Shown: positions 1 to 6,448 of the stretch, in pieces | How the letters are laid out: the number at the start of each line of letters is the position of its first letter | Numbering within the stretch: the first letter of the stretch is position 1 | Assembly (NCBI GenBank): GCA_030037185.1 | Contig: JASHRR010000657.1 | Coordinates: 1-7,813 of the forward strand | DNA length: 7,813 nucleotides | Source: Xanthobacteraceae bacterium | Lineage (GTDB): Bacteria; Pseudomonadota; Alphaproteobacteria; Rhizobiales; Xanthobacteraceae | Reading direction: 5' to 3' | Position numbers and translations under genes: made by a program | Notes under the pieces: generated by a model | Database searches by the model: none | What the model saw: the letters and a program-made list of their open reading frames with translations, nothing else | Told to the model about the DNA's origin: nothing

Positions 1-251
1 CCAAGCTGTTCGATGAGCAGGATGAGGCGGTGAAGTGGATGATCGAAAGCGTCATCCGCGAGGCACACAAGGCTGACGCCAAGGTCGGGCTGTGCGGCGA
101 AGCGCCGAGCAACCACCCCGAATTCGCCGAGTTCCTGGTCGGGTGCGGCATTGATTCGATCTCCGTGAGTCCCGATAGCTTCATGAGTGTGAAAAGCCAT
201 GTCGCCGCGGCAGAAGCGCCCTCGATACACCGACTTTCGCAAAGGTTATGA
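1..251 (+). CDS. ppsA: Phosphoenolpyruvate synthase, C-terminal fragment (5' end outside window)
   Basis: This is the last 82 or so codons of a phosphoenolpyruvate synthase (pyruvate, water dikinase), read in frame from position 3 to a TGA at 249-251. The family makes phosphoenolpyruvate from pyruvate and ATP, releasing AMP and phosphate, as the entry to gluconeogenesis. The visible part belongs to the C-terminal TIM-barrel, PEP/pyruvate-binding domain. It contains KVGLCGEAPS, whose Cys is at the position of the family's catalytic C-terminal Cys, followed by the typical PEFAEFLVGCGIDSISVSPD segment. The last dozen residues after VAAAE match nothing I know and are probably just a variable tail. 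The gene runs towards hypE (convergent), so it is not part of the hydrogenase operon. I see no obvious rho-independent terminator after it. Family assignment is confident; the gene is truncated only by the window edge. Confidence 0.9.
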   Translation, partial: KLFDEQDEAVKWMIESVIREAHKADAKVGLCGEAPSNHPEFAEFLVGCGIDSISVSPDSFMSVKSHVAAAEAPSIHRLSQRL

Positions 252-520
252 CAGTTGGAAGCTCAAGATCGAATCTCAGGCCTGCTTGGAGCGTCTGGGC
301 GTTCGGGATCTTGATCCGCGGACCGCTGTCGATCTGGCTCGTGATGTGACGGTGGTCAGTAGCCTCGGGCTATGGACTGGTATCGTTTACCAAACCGGTG
401 TTGGCGCCGGCGGACAGGTGCTTGCAGCTCGGATCTGAGGAAAGTGGTGGCAACTTATGGCGGTTGCTTCTGACGCTCGCGGAGAGATGCTGCCGATGTG
501 TTCGATTGCTGCGCGCATAC
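252..520. other. Convergent intergenic region with no supported gene
   Basis: These 269 bases lie between the stop codons of ppsA (plus strand) and hypE (minus strand). I see no RNA gene and no hairpin followed by a T-run that would serve as a terminator for either gene. A 79-codon plus-strand frame (199-438) crosses most of it, starting inside ppsA. Its product resembles no family I know, and it has no clear ribosome binding site, so I do not call it a gene. Confidence 0.5.
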
Positions 521-1528
521 TCAGCAGATACGTGGCAGCGGATCGTCTTCCAGTTCCTCCAGGAGCCTTTCACCGCCGATTTCTGTGTGCAACACAACCT
601 CGGCGCCAGGTCCTGCCACCTCTCCGATGAGCGCCGCCGATTCGCCCCCAGGCAGCGCATGCCATATATCCAAGGCCCGTTGTGCGTCCTCGGGCGAGAT
701 CGTGCCAACCACGCGCCCCTCGCAAGCCAGATAGAGCGGGTCGTAGCCCAGCATGTCGCACACGGCACGCACCTGCGGATGAACCGGAATAGCCGTCTCC
801 TTGAGGTGCACCGTCATTTTGCTGGCACGCGCGATGTCATGCATAACGGTAGCCAAGCCACCGCGAGTCGGGTCTCGCAGGAAGCGTAGACCTGGCACGT
901 CCCACAACGCCCGCGCCAGAGGAAGAACGCTGGCCGCATCGGAGTCCAAATTACCTTTCAGATCGAACTCCTCACGTGCCAAGAGCACGGCCGTGCCGTG
1001 ATCGCCGACGGGGCCACTCACCATTACGACGTCACCGGGACGGATGTGATGCAGGCCGAGCCGCAGCCCCGGCTGACGGATTCCGACACCGGTGGTCCCG
1101 ACATAGAGTCCGCCGCCCTCGCCGCGGCGTAGAACCTTGGTGTCGCCTGCCGCGACCCGCACGCCGCACGTCTTGGCCGCGCGGGCCATGCTGGCGATCA
1201 GGCTGTCAAGTTGAGAAAACTCCATTCCCTCCTCGATGAACACATTGAGAGCGAGATAGATCGGCGTGGCCCCTGCAACTGCAAGGTCATTCACCGTTCC
1301 GGTGATGGCGAGGGAACCGATATCTCCACCCGGGAATTCAAGCGGGTGCACTGTAAAGCCGTCTGTGGTGATCAGGACGTCTCCAGGCGGCATCGGCAGG
1401 TGGGTTGCATCGGCGTTGAGGTCGAGCTGCGGGTTTGACAGATGCCGCGCAAAAATCTCCTCGATCAGGGCCCGCATGAAGCGGCCGCCGTTGCCGTATG
1501 CAAGGGTTACAAATTTATCTTCGATCAT
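521..1528 (-). CDS. hypE: HypE, [NiFe]-hydrogenase cyanide-ligand synthesis protein
   Basis: HypE is a 335-residue cytoplasmic protein of the AIR synthase/PurM-like ATPase family. It accepts a carbamoyl group from HypF on its C-terminal Cys and uses ATP to dehydrate it to a thiocyanate, the source of the cyanide ligands of the active-site iron. Visible evidence is the N-terminal AYGNGGRFM segment (residues 10-18), which corresponds to the family's GSGG region, a TTDGFTVHP segment, DPTRGGLATVMHDIA near residue 230, and the diagnostic C-terminal PRIC ending in the acceptor Cys335. Length matches the family (E. coli about 336). The frame is open upstream to 1636, but homology begins at the ATG at 1528, so I chose that start. 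This start overlaps the end of hypF by 14 bases, which suggests translational coupling. The Shine-Dalgarno sequence is weak. It looks functional and is the last gene of the hyp operon. Confidence 0.96.
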   Translation of the reverse strand: MIEDKFVTLAYGNGGRFMRALIEEIFARHLSNPQLDLNADATHLPMPPGDVLITTDGFTVHPLEFPGGDIGSLAITGTVNDLAVAGATPIYLALNVFIEEGMEFSQLDSLIASMARAAKTCGVRVAAGDTKVLRRGEGGGLYVGTTGVGIRQPGLRLGLHHIRPGDVVMVSGPVGDHGTAVLLAREEFDLKGNLDSDAASVLPLARALWDVPGLRFLRDPTRGGLATVMHDIARASKMTVHLKETAIPVHPQVRAVCDMLGYDPLYLACEGRVVGTISPEDAQRALDIWHALPGGESAALIGEVAGPGAEVVLHTEIGGERLLEELEDDPLPRIC

Positions 1529-3764
1529 GTGCGCTCGCTTCAACGATCTGCCCAAAGCTGAGGCCGGCATCATTGCAAGGCAGTGCTTCCGGGAGGAAAA
1601 CGCAAAAGCCTTCACGTTGGGCCCCTGACAACACACCCTCGCTAAGCACGCGATTTTGGAATACGCCGCCAGTCAAACCCAGGCGACACACGCCGTATTC
1701 CTGGCGTACCGTCCTGGCCTGGGCCAGCACCAGTTCAACAAGCGTGGCATGGAATATCGCAGCCCGGGCGGATGCGCTGCATTTAGAATCGCGCATGCAA
1801 TCGATGAGTGGGCTCCAGTCGCTCTCCCAAACGCCATCCGCGCGACGGGCTAGGGGCAGTGCGATCGGTTCGGCCTCTCCGGCCAAGGTTGACTCAAGAC
1901 GGCTTGCTGCCTGCCCCTCGTAACTCACGCAGGAGACGAGGCCGAGTAGGGCGGCGGCACCGTCGAACAATCGGCCAATCGACGAGGTCGGCGGACAATT
2001 GAGTTTGCGCGTCCAGGCGTGACGCAACACGGCTGTGTCGTGCTCACAATCTTGCCAGTCGATTCGAGCCTCCCAGCACAACGCGAGTGCGCTGCGCCAG
2101 GGCTCGCGGGCGGCACGGTCGCCGCCAAGAAGCGCGAACGGCCGAATGGTCGCGACGCGGCGCCACCGGCCTGGCCGCCCGAGCAGCGCCTCGCCGCCCC
2201 AGATCATTCCGTCTCGACCAAAGCCCGCGCCATCCCAAGTGAAAACCAGCCACTCGGCATTGTGATCGAATTCTCCGGCCAACGCCGATGCGTGGGCCTC
2301 GTGGTGATAAATCTTGAGAACGGGCATTCGAAGACGCGGGGCAAGACGCGTCGTCGCGTAACCCGGATGAGCGTCACACAGCACCATCTCGGCGCGTATG
2401 CCGTAGAGCTTCTGCAAGTCAGCCGCGACTGCCTTGAGCAATTCCAGGCCACGGCGTGTATCCATATCGGCGAGATGCGGTGAAACAACCACACGTTTAC
2501 CCCAACCGAGCGCCACTGTAGTCTTGAGGTGGCCACCCAAGGCCAACAGCGGTCTTGCCAGACGGTATGGCAATTCGATCTCGGTCGGCGCGTTACCGCG
2601 CCCCAGCCGTATCGGTCTCGGCTTGTCGGCGATGACGCGATAGACGGGGTCATCCGCTGGGCGGACAATAGGGCGATTGTGATGCAGAAATGCGTCGGCG
2701 ACCGCCGCTAGGCGCGTCTCAGCCATCGCATTGTCGGTCAAGACCGGCTCGCCGCTGACGTTGCCGGAGGTTACCACAAGCGGAGCGCCGAAATCTTCGA
2801 GCAGCAAATGGTGAAGCGGACTGTAGGGAAGCATCGCGCCGATTTCGGCAGTGTCGGGGGCGATCTCAGGGGCGAGATCGCAGCCGGCGTCCTTGGGCAC
2901 CAGCACGATCGGACGTATCGGATCGCACAGCATGGCTTCGTGGACCGGGCCCAGGACTGTAGCACGGCGAAGCGCAGCAAGATCGCGGTCGCGCGGGAAC
3001 ATGACCGCCAGCGGTTTGTTGGGGCGTTTCTTGCGGGCGCGCAACGCGATGATCGCACCGGAATTCGCGGCGTCACAAACGAGATGATAGCCACCGACAC
3101 CCTTCACGGCGACGATGTTGCCAGCTCGCAGGCTCGACACCGCGGCACAAAGGGCATCCGTTCCGAATCCCAGGCCTATTTCCAACGTGCGCAGCTCAAT
3201 ACCGGGGCCGCAACGAGGACAGGCCAGCGGCTCGGCGTGGAACCGGCGGTCGGATGGATCGGCGTATTCGCTCCTGCATTGCGGACAAAGAGAGAAGCCT
3301 GCCATCGACGTATTGGCACGGTCATAGGGCATGCGTTCAATCAAGGTGTAGCGCGGACCGCATTGCGTGCAGTTGATGAAGGGATAGCGAAAGCGGCGAT
3401 CCCGCGGATTGCTCAGTTCGCCAAGGCATGCGTCGCACACGAAATGGTCCGGCGGCAGATGAATATGCTCCGAGAACGCTGCCTCACTGGCGCGGATTTG
3501 AAAATCCGTCATCGGTTCTGGCGCAACTGTCTGTTCGAAGAGAACTGTCGGCCGCGCCAAGGGCGGCGCTTCGGTGACGAGGGCGTGGCGGAAGCGGTGC
3601 ACCAATTCAGGGGTGCCTTGCGCGAGCACCTCGACTTCGCCGGCGCGGTTTCTGACCCAGCCGCTGAGGCCCCAGTGTTGGGCGACCCGATAGACAAAAG
3701 GACGAAACCCGACGCCCTGGACCCGACCGCCCAGGACCAGTTTTCGCGCGACCCGCGCCGTCAC
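1515..3764 (-). CDS. hypF: HypF, carbamoyltransferase for [NiFe]-hydrogenase maturation
   Basis: HypF converts carbamoyl phosphate and ATP to carbamoyl-adenylate and transfers the carbamoyl group to the C-terminal Cys of HypE. All family domains are present in order, numbering from the GTG at 3764. An acylphosphatase domain contains VQGVGFRPFVY with Arg21 and a VRN with Asn39. Four CxxC pairs (110/113, 132/135, 160/163, 182/185) form the two zinc fingers. A YrdC-like domain follows (about 200-380), then a Kae1-like carbamoyltransferase domain with HHEAHASA (487-494), LTGGVFQN and NDAGLSFGQ. With this start the protein is 749 residues, and each zinc Cys falls one residue from its E. coli position, which is why I prefer it. 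A GGA lies six bases upstream of the GTG. The frame is open to a TTG at 3872, which has a GAGGGGG ten bases upstream and would add 36 unconserved residues and overlap hypD by 55 bases. The 3' end overlaps hypE. The gene appears intact. Confidence 0.95.
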   Translation of the reverse strand: MTARVARKLVLGGRVQGVGFRPFVYRVAQHWGLSGWVRNRAGEVEVLAQGTPELVHRFRHALVTEAPPLARPTVLFEQTVAPEPMTDFQIRASEAAFSEHIHLPPDHFVCDACLGELSNPRDRRFRYPFINCTQCGPRYTLIERMPYDRANTSMAGFSLCPQCRSEYADPSDRRFHAEPLACPRCGPGIELRTLEIGLGFGTDALCAAVSSLRAGNIVAVKGVGGYHLVCDAANSGAIIALRARKKRPNKPLAVMFPRDRDLAALRRATVLGPVHEAMLCDPIRPIVLVPKDAGCDLAPEIAPDTAEIGAMLPYSPLHHLLLEDFGAPLVVTSGNVSGEPVLTDNAMAETRLAAVADAFLHHNRPIVRPADDPVYRVIADKPRPIRLGRGNAPTEIELPYRLARPLLALGGHLKTTVALGWGKRVVVSPHLADMDTRRGLELLKAVAADLQKLYGIRAEMVLCDAHPGYATTRLAPRLRMPVLKIYHHEAHASALAGEFDHNAEWLVFTWDGAGFGRDGMIWGGEALLGRPGRWRRVATIRPFALLGGDRAAREPWRSALALCWEARIDWQDCEHDTAVLRHAWTRKLNCPPTSSIGRLFDGAAALLGLVSCVSYEGQAASRLESTLAGEAEPIALPLARRADGVWESDWSPLIDCMRDSKCSASARAAIFHATLVELVLAQARTVRQEYGVCRLGLTGGVFQNRVLSEGVLSGAQREGFCVFLPEALPCNDAGLSFGQIVEASAHDRR

Positions 3765-3817
3765 GGCCTTTCCGGCAGCGCGTGGGTCGCTGGTTGGAGG
3801 CAAGATGTGCGATCCCG

Positions 3818-4933
3818 CTATCCGTCGGCGCGGACCGGTTGACGCGCCGTCCGTATTCCGCTCGACCACCAAATACGGCAGGCCCCCTCATCCGATACCA
3901 TGCATGGTCCAACCGGCGAGCGTGGCGTGCAGGCACTGCCATAAAGCACGCACTGGTCAGGATAGAGGCGGCCGAGCACGACCCGTGCGCAATCGCAGCC
4001 GGGCGGCATCTGTCCGGCACGCTTGCGCATGGCGTCGTTGAACGAGGGATAGAGCCGTGCCGCATCATGCGCAGCGAATTCCTGCCGCAGAGCGTAGCCG
4101 GATGCCGGGATGATGCCGATCCCGCGCCAGCTGGCATCAACCACCTCCATAATGGCATTGAGCTCGCGCTTCGCGCTGTGATTGCCGCCGGCCCGGACCA
4201 CCTCAGGATAGCAATTATCGAGAAAACAGCACCCTTCCACGAGTTGGCGCAACACTGAATAGAGCGCCGCCACCAGGCTCTCCGCGGTAAATCCTGCGAC
4301 CGCCGTGGGCATGCCGTGCCGTTCGGGCACGAAAGCCCATTCCTCGGGACCCATAACGGTCGATACGTGACCGGGGGCGATGAGGGCATCGAAACCGGCC
4401 GCCCCCGATTCGAGAAGCATGGCAACGGCCGGCCATGTCCGTCGCCCGGCCAGCAGCACGGACAGATTATCCGGCACACCCTCGGCCAGCATGGCGGCGA
4501 CCGGAGCGGTGGTGGTCTCGAACCCGGCGGCAAAGAAAACGACGCAACGGTCAGGATTTTCTTGTGCGACACGCACCACCTGGAGCGGAGAGGCGACCGG
4601 CACAATGTCGGCGCCCGCGGCGCGCGCCTGCTCGAGAGTGCGGATTTCGCCTTTGCGGACGTTCACCGGCACGCGCAGCATGTCGCCGAAAGCGGCCAGA
4701 ATGACTCTTTGCGACATCGCGAGCTGGATAGCCTGGTAAATGATCTCCTCCGGGCAGATGCAAACCGGACACCCGGGTCCCGGGATCAGCTCGATTTCGT
4801 CCGGCAGCGCCTTCCGTAGGCCGGTCATCGCAATCGTTCGCTCATGACCGCCGCAGACGTTCATGACCTTGTAACGGCGCGAAAGGTTCAACGCTCGAAG
4901 GCGCTCAAGCCATTGCACGGAGGTGGCGCCCAT
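3818..4933 (-). CDS. hypD: HypD, iron-sulfur scaffold for Fe(CN)2CO assembly
   Basis: HypD is a cytoplasmic [4Fe-4S] protein. With HypC it forms the complex on which the iron of the hydrogenase active site receives its CN and CO ligands. The 371-residue length fits the family. The N-terminal region holds the conserved Cys27 in NVCGGHERTI and the Cys55/Cys58 pair in IPGPGCPVC. The C-terminal region holds the cluster-binding cysteines, in CDCARVV, a Cys before LYGSACTP, and PVGPCMVSDEGAC. The ATG at 4933 is preceded at six bases by a strong GGGAGG, and homology begins there, so I reject the upstream extension to 5017. About 17 residues follow the last conserved Cys, slightly longer and more basic than usual. 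The gene begins 17 bases after the hypA stop and ends 53 bases before the preferred hypF start, consistent with one operon. It appears intact. Confidence 0.96.
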   Translation of the reverse strand: MGATSVQWLERLRALNLSRRYKVMNVCGGHERTIAMTGLRKALPDEIELIPGPGCPVCICPEEIIYQAIQLAMSQRVILAAFGDMLRVPVNVRKGEIRTLEQARAAGADIVPVASPLQVVRVAQENPDRCVVFFAAGFETTTAPVAAMLAEGVPDNLSVLLAGRRTWPAVAMLLESGAAGFDALIAPGHVSTVMGPEEWAFVPERHGMPTAVAGFTAESLVAALYSVLRQLVEGCCFLDNCYPEVVRAGGNHSAKRELNAIMEVVDASWRGIGIIPASGYALRQEFAAHDAARLYPSFNDAMRKRAGQMPPGCDCARVVLGRLYPDQCVLYGSACTPRSPVGPCMVSDEGACRIWWSSGIRTARQPVRADG

Positions 4934-4939
4934 GATGAG

Positions 4940-4945
4940 CCTCCC
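4940..4945 (-). promoter_or_regulatory. Ribosome binding site of hypD
   Basis: GGGAGG on the minus strand lies six bases before the ATG at 4933. It sits in the 17-base gap after the hypA stop. It is the strongest Shine-Dalgarno sequence in the hyp block and decides the hypD start against the upstream GTG-type frame extension. It would also let hypD be translated independently of the broken hypA. Confidence 0.8.
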
Positions 4946-4950
4946 GAGGT

Positions 4951-5325
4951 TCACGTGCGGCTTCTTGCCGAATGCTTGCGACCTCGCTGCGCAACCATGC
5001 ATGCGAGGGCGCGACACGTGTCGATCTCAACCTGCAACAGCAAAAGCTCGTCACCGCCGATGAGGTCGGTGGTGCCGATCGCCGCAAGCCTTGCAGAAAA
5101 CGCGGTCGGCGGCCGCGACGGCCGGCGCACCGCATCCGCGGCGGCCGACGCGTAGCTTGGTCTGTTCGATTTCAAGCCGTGAGTCCTCTGCTGCCGCGCT
5201 GAGACAGGCTCGCGCGGAGACACTCTGCTATGCCGATGCGAACTTGCCGCACCTGGGGCGTCCGGCGGTCGCGCTATATCCCCAATTTGGGAGATAAGGT
5301 CTTGGCAGACCGGGAATTCATGCAT
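4951..5325 (-). pseudogene. hypA: Frameshifted hypA (nickel-insertion accessory protein), probably non-functional
   Basis: HypA binds nickel and zinc and, with the GTPase HypB, delivers nickel to the hydrogenase large subunit. A recognisable HypA is spread over three minus-strand frames. Frame 1 from the ATG at 5325 gives MHEFPVCQDLISQIGDIA. Around 5252 the sequence continues in a second frame as QVRQVRIGIAE. From about 5224 a third frame reads ACLSAAAEDSRLEIEQ and, near 5095, RVFCKACGD. The first frame then resumes with TDLIGGDELLLLQVEID and runs to a TGA at 4951. Each switch shifts in the same direction, equal to one inserted base. The first zinc CxxC pair also reads RRGC where CRGC would be expected, so one zinc ligand is lost. 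Translation of frame 1 alone yields a mixed protein lacking the zinc domain. The ATG overlaps the end of hypC by eight bases. Sequencing error is an alternative for the frameshifts but explains the lost Cys less well. Confidence 0.8.
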
Positions 5326-5560
5326 GGCGGTCCGCCTCATCGGCGGCGAGGGCTTGGTCAAGGAGCTCCCAAGCCGAACGCGCTTGTTGCGGCGTCATTT
5401 TTTGAATCGCGTAGCCGACGTGGACCAAGACGAAATCGCCACTTGCGATCGGCTCATCTTGCAGCAGGAACAAACTGACCTCTCGCTCAACACCCTGAGC
5501 GGAACACCGGGCGCGAAAGCCGTCAACAGCCATGACTTCCATGGGAATGCCGAGGCACAT
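5318..5560 (-). CDS. hypC: HypC, [NiFe]-hydrogenase maturation chaperone
   Basis: HypC is a small cytoplasmic chaperone. Through its N-terminal Cys it binds the iron centre on HypD and then the large-subunit precursor, carrying the Fe(CN)2CO group. The 80-residue product begins with the diagnostic MCLGIPM, with the essential Cys2 exposed once Met1 is removed. It continues with the family's short beta-barrel, including the GDFVLVHVGYAIQKM segment, then a C-terminal helix. Length and motif fit HypC/HupF well. The start ATG at 5560 has a GGAG seven bases upstream (5568-5571). The stop overlaps the hypA start, indicating coupled translation. This is the first intact gene after the 890-base degraded stretch and so probably the first gene of the hyp transcription unit. 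HupF is an alternative name for paralogues in uptake-hydrogenase loci; the hypA-hypD context favours HypC. Confidence 0.96.
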   Translation of the reverse strand: MCLGIPMEVMAVDGFRARCSAQGVEREVSLFLLQDEPIASGDFVLVHVGYAIQKMTPQQARSAWELLDQALAADEADRHA

Positions 5561-5583
5561 GGCCTTGCTCCAATCGTTGTGAA

Positions 5584-5597
5584 TTTATTCAAATCAA
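5584..5597 (-). promoter_or_regulatory. Possible FNR/FixK-type binding site upstream of hypC
   Basis: The minus strand reads TTGAT-TTGA-ATAAA, which differs from the FNR/FixK consensus TTGAT-N4-ATCAA at one of ten defined bases. It lies in a local AT-rich patch centred about 30 bases before the hypC ATG. FnrN/FixK control of hyp genes is known in rhizobia. The spacing is against simple activation, since a start site about 41 bases downstream would fall within hypC. I offer it as a candidate only. Confidence 0.3.
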
Positions 5598-5649
5598 AGC
5601 TACGGTCTTGCGGCGTTGATTCATGTCGACGGTGCCGGGTGATGGCCCA

Positions 5650-6120
5650 ATACTATACCCAGACTGCCTTGTAACCATATTTGATTGCTTTCGGCCCTTC
5701 GGCGTCGTTTTGAAACTTCAAGCTTGTGCCGGCGACGCGGCACCTGCGCGCTGGCCACCCGACTGTCGTCGCCCCCGGTGTGGATATGAGTTTGCCGGAA
5801 CCTCCGCGCCGAAGCCCCGCCTTTAGGCCTGATCTATGAACATTTCGCCCCGATCAGCCCCAGGCAATGACGATTTTCAGCGGCAATCGCCAGGGTCGGA
5901 TGCAGGAACAGGCCAACCTCGGTGCCATTTCCCACCGGGCCCAGGCCGCGAGTGCGCCGGCCATGGCGCTATAGCTCAGTTCGGTGGTATCTTGGATTGG
6001 CGGCGACGTCACGCTCGGCTACCCGGTCCGCAATTTCCTTTCCGCAGTGCTCGTGAAGCTCTCTAACCGTCACGGTGCACCGGACCTCGTCCCAATGTGG
6101 CTGGCTTTGACGTCGGGACA
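5650..6120 (-). pseudogene. Decayed IS4-family (Tn5-like) transposase remnant
   Basis: A degenerate transposase lies between the protease and hypC, in the same orientation as the hydrogenase genes. At 5997-5965 the minus strand encodes IQDTTELSYSA, the conserved block that carries the first catalytic Asp of Tn5-like IS4 transposases. After a frame change at about 5965 it continues to about 5846 with RGLGPVGNGTEVGLFLHPTL and then an NRHCLGLIGA segment, the beta-strands that normally follow that Asp. Upstream, a third frame gives ADRVAERDVAA just before the IQDTT block. Downstream similarity fades; RRRRAESNQIWLQGSLG near 5720-5660 may be the remains of the next conserved segment. The later catalytic Asp and Glu blocks are absent, and I find no terminal inverted repeats or target duplication. 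The element is dead and old. Boundaries are approximate. Confidence 0.75.
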
Positions 6121-6148
6121 TATAGATGCGGCTGACGAATCACCGCCG

Positions 6149-6367
6149 TCAGCGAATCTCAATCGGCGCCGCCATGCCCGCCGGCCAGGAAACTCGGTGC
6201 GGGTTCCCGGCCCCGAGAATGGCGCGTATCTTGATTGAGCGCCGCTGCCAGTCGAGCAACCACGCCCAAAAGGGGTTTGCTTTGGGCGAGGGGAGGGCCG
6301 GGTGGCCCGGGTAGCTATTGGGATCGATCAGCTCGACAGGCTTGATCGGGTAGGCGTGGTCAGCGCG
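6149..6367 (-). other. Unrecognised open stretch, possible gene remnant
   Basis: This minus-strand frame runs 72 codons from a TAG at 6370-6368 to a TGA at 6151-6149 and has no usable start near its head. It encodes a protein-like sequence including YPIKPVELIDPNSYPGHPAL and NPFWAWLLDWQRRSIKIRA. I recognise no family. It may be the tail of a lost gene between the protease and the transposase relic, or chance. The 8-base stem at 6263-6288 lies inside it. Confidence 0.2.
6263..6288. repeat. Inverted repeat / hairpin, 8-bp stem
   Basis: CGCCCAAA at 6263-6270 is perfectly complementary to TTTGGGCG at 6281-6288, with a 10-base loop. No T-run follows on either strand, so it is not a standard rho-independent terminator. 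It could stabilise a transcript end or be a remnant of mobile DNA. Confidence 0.5.
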
Positions 6368-6380
6368 CTAAGTGCCGACC

Positions 6381-6400
6381 CGGCGAAAACCTTTTCGCCG
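6381..6400. repeat. Near-perfect palindrome, 9-bp arms
   Basis: CGGCGAAAA at 6381-6389 pairs exactly with TTTTCGCCG at 6392-6400 around a CC centre; as RNA it would form an 8-bp stem with a 4-base loop. It begins 49 bases after the protease stop (in transcription order) and lacks a following U-tract. Its placement suggests a transcript-end hairpin or attenuating structure for the hydrogenase operon, but an operator dyad is also possible. Confidence 0.55.
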
Positions 6401-6448
6401 AAGCGATCCGCCGTCGAGCGAACTAGCTTTTGGCGATCCGCGAGCCCG

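Noticed and set aside
199..438. A 79-codon plus-strand frame overlapping the end of ppsA and running into the convergent gap.
   Set aside because: No recognisable family, no clear ribosome binding site and a 53-base overlap with ppsA; not enough support to call a gene.
1529..1636. N-terminal extension of hypE to 1636.
   Set aside because: The added 36 residues lie within the hypF coding end and are out-of-frame translation of it; family homology starts at the ATG at 1528.
2808..3842. A 344-codon open frame on the plus strand.
   Set aside because: It is wholly antisense to hypF, whose full domain set and motifs are clear; the frame reflects GC-rich codon bias.
4951..5361. A continuous 136-codon minus-strand frame that could be called one intact protein.
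   Set aside because: Only its first part (from 5325) and its last part resemble HypA; the middle is out-of-frame translation of the hypA core, so it is a frameshifted gene rather than an intact one.
5965..5990. Plus-strand TATAGCTCAGTTCGGTGGTA resembles a tRNA D-arm.
   Set aside because: There is no matching acceptor stem, anticodon arm or GGTTCGA T-arm at the right distance, and the same bases encode the transposase IQDTTELSY block on the other strand.
5836..6314. Several short plus-strand frames in the protease-hypC gap.
   Set aside because: They are antisense shadows of the decayed transposase and neighbouring sequence; none has a ribosome binding site with a recognisable product.
5561..6448. 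Searched for a sigma-54 (-24/-12) promoter or a full hypB gene in the gap.
   Set aside because: No GG-N10-GC element with the proper flanks and no P-loop GTPase or His-rich segment could be found in any frame.
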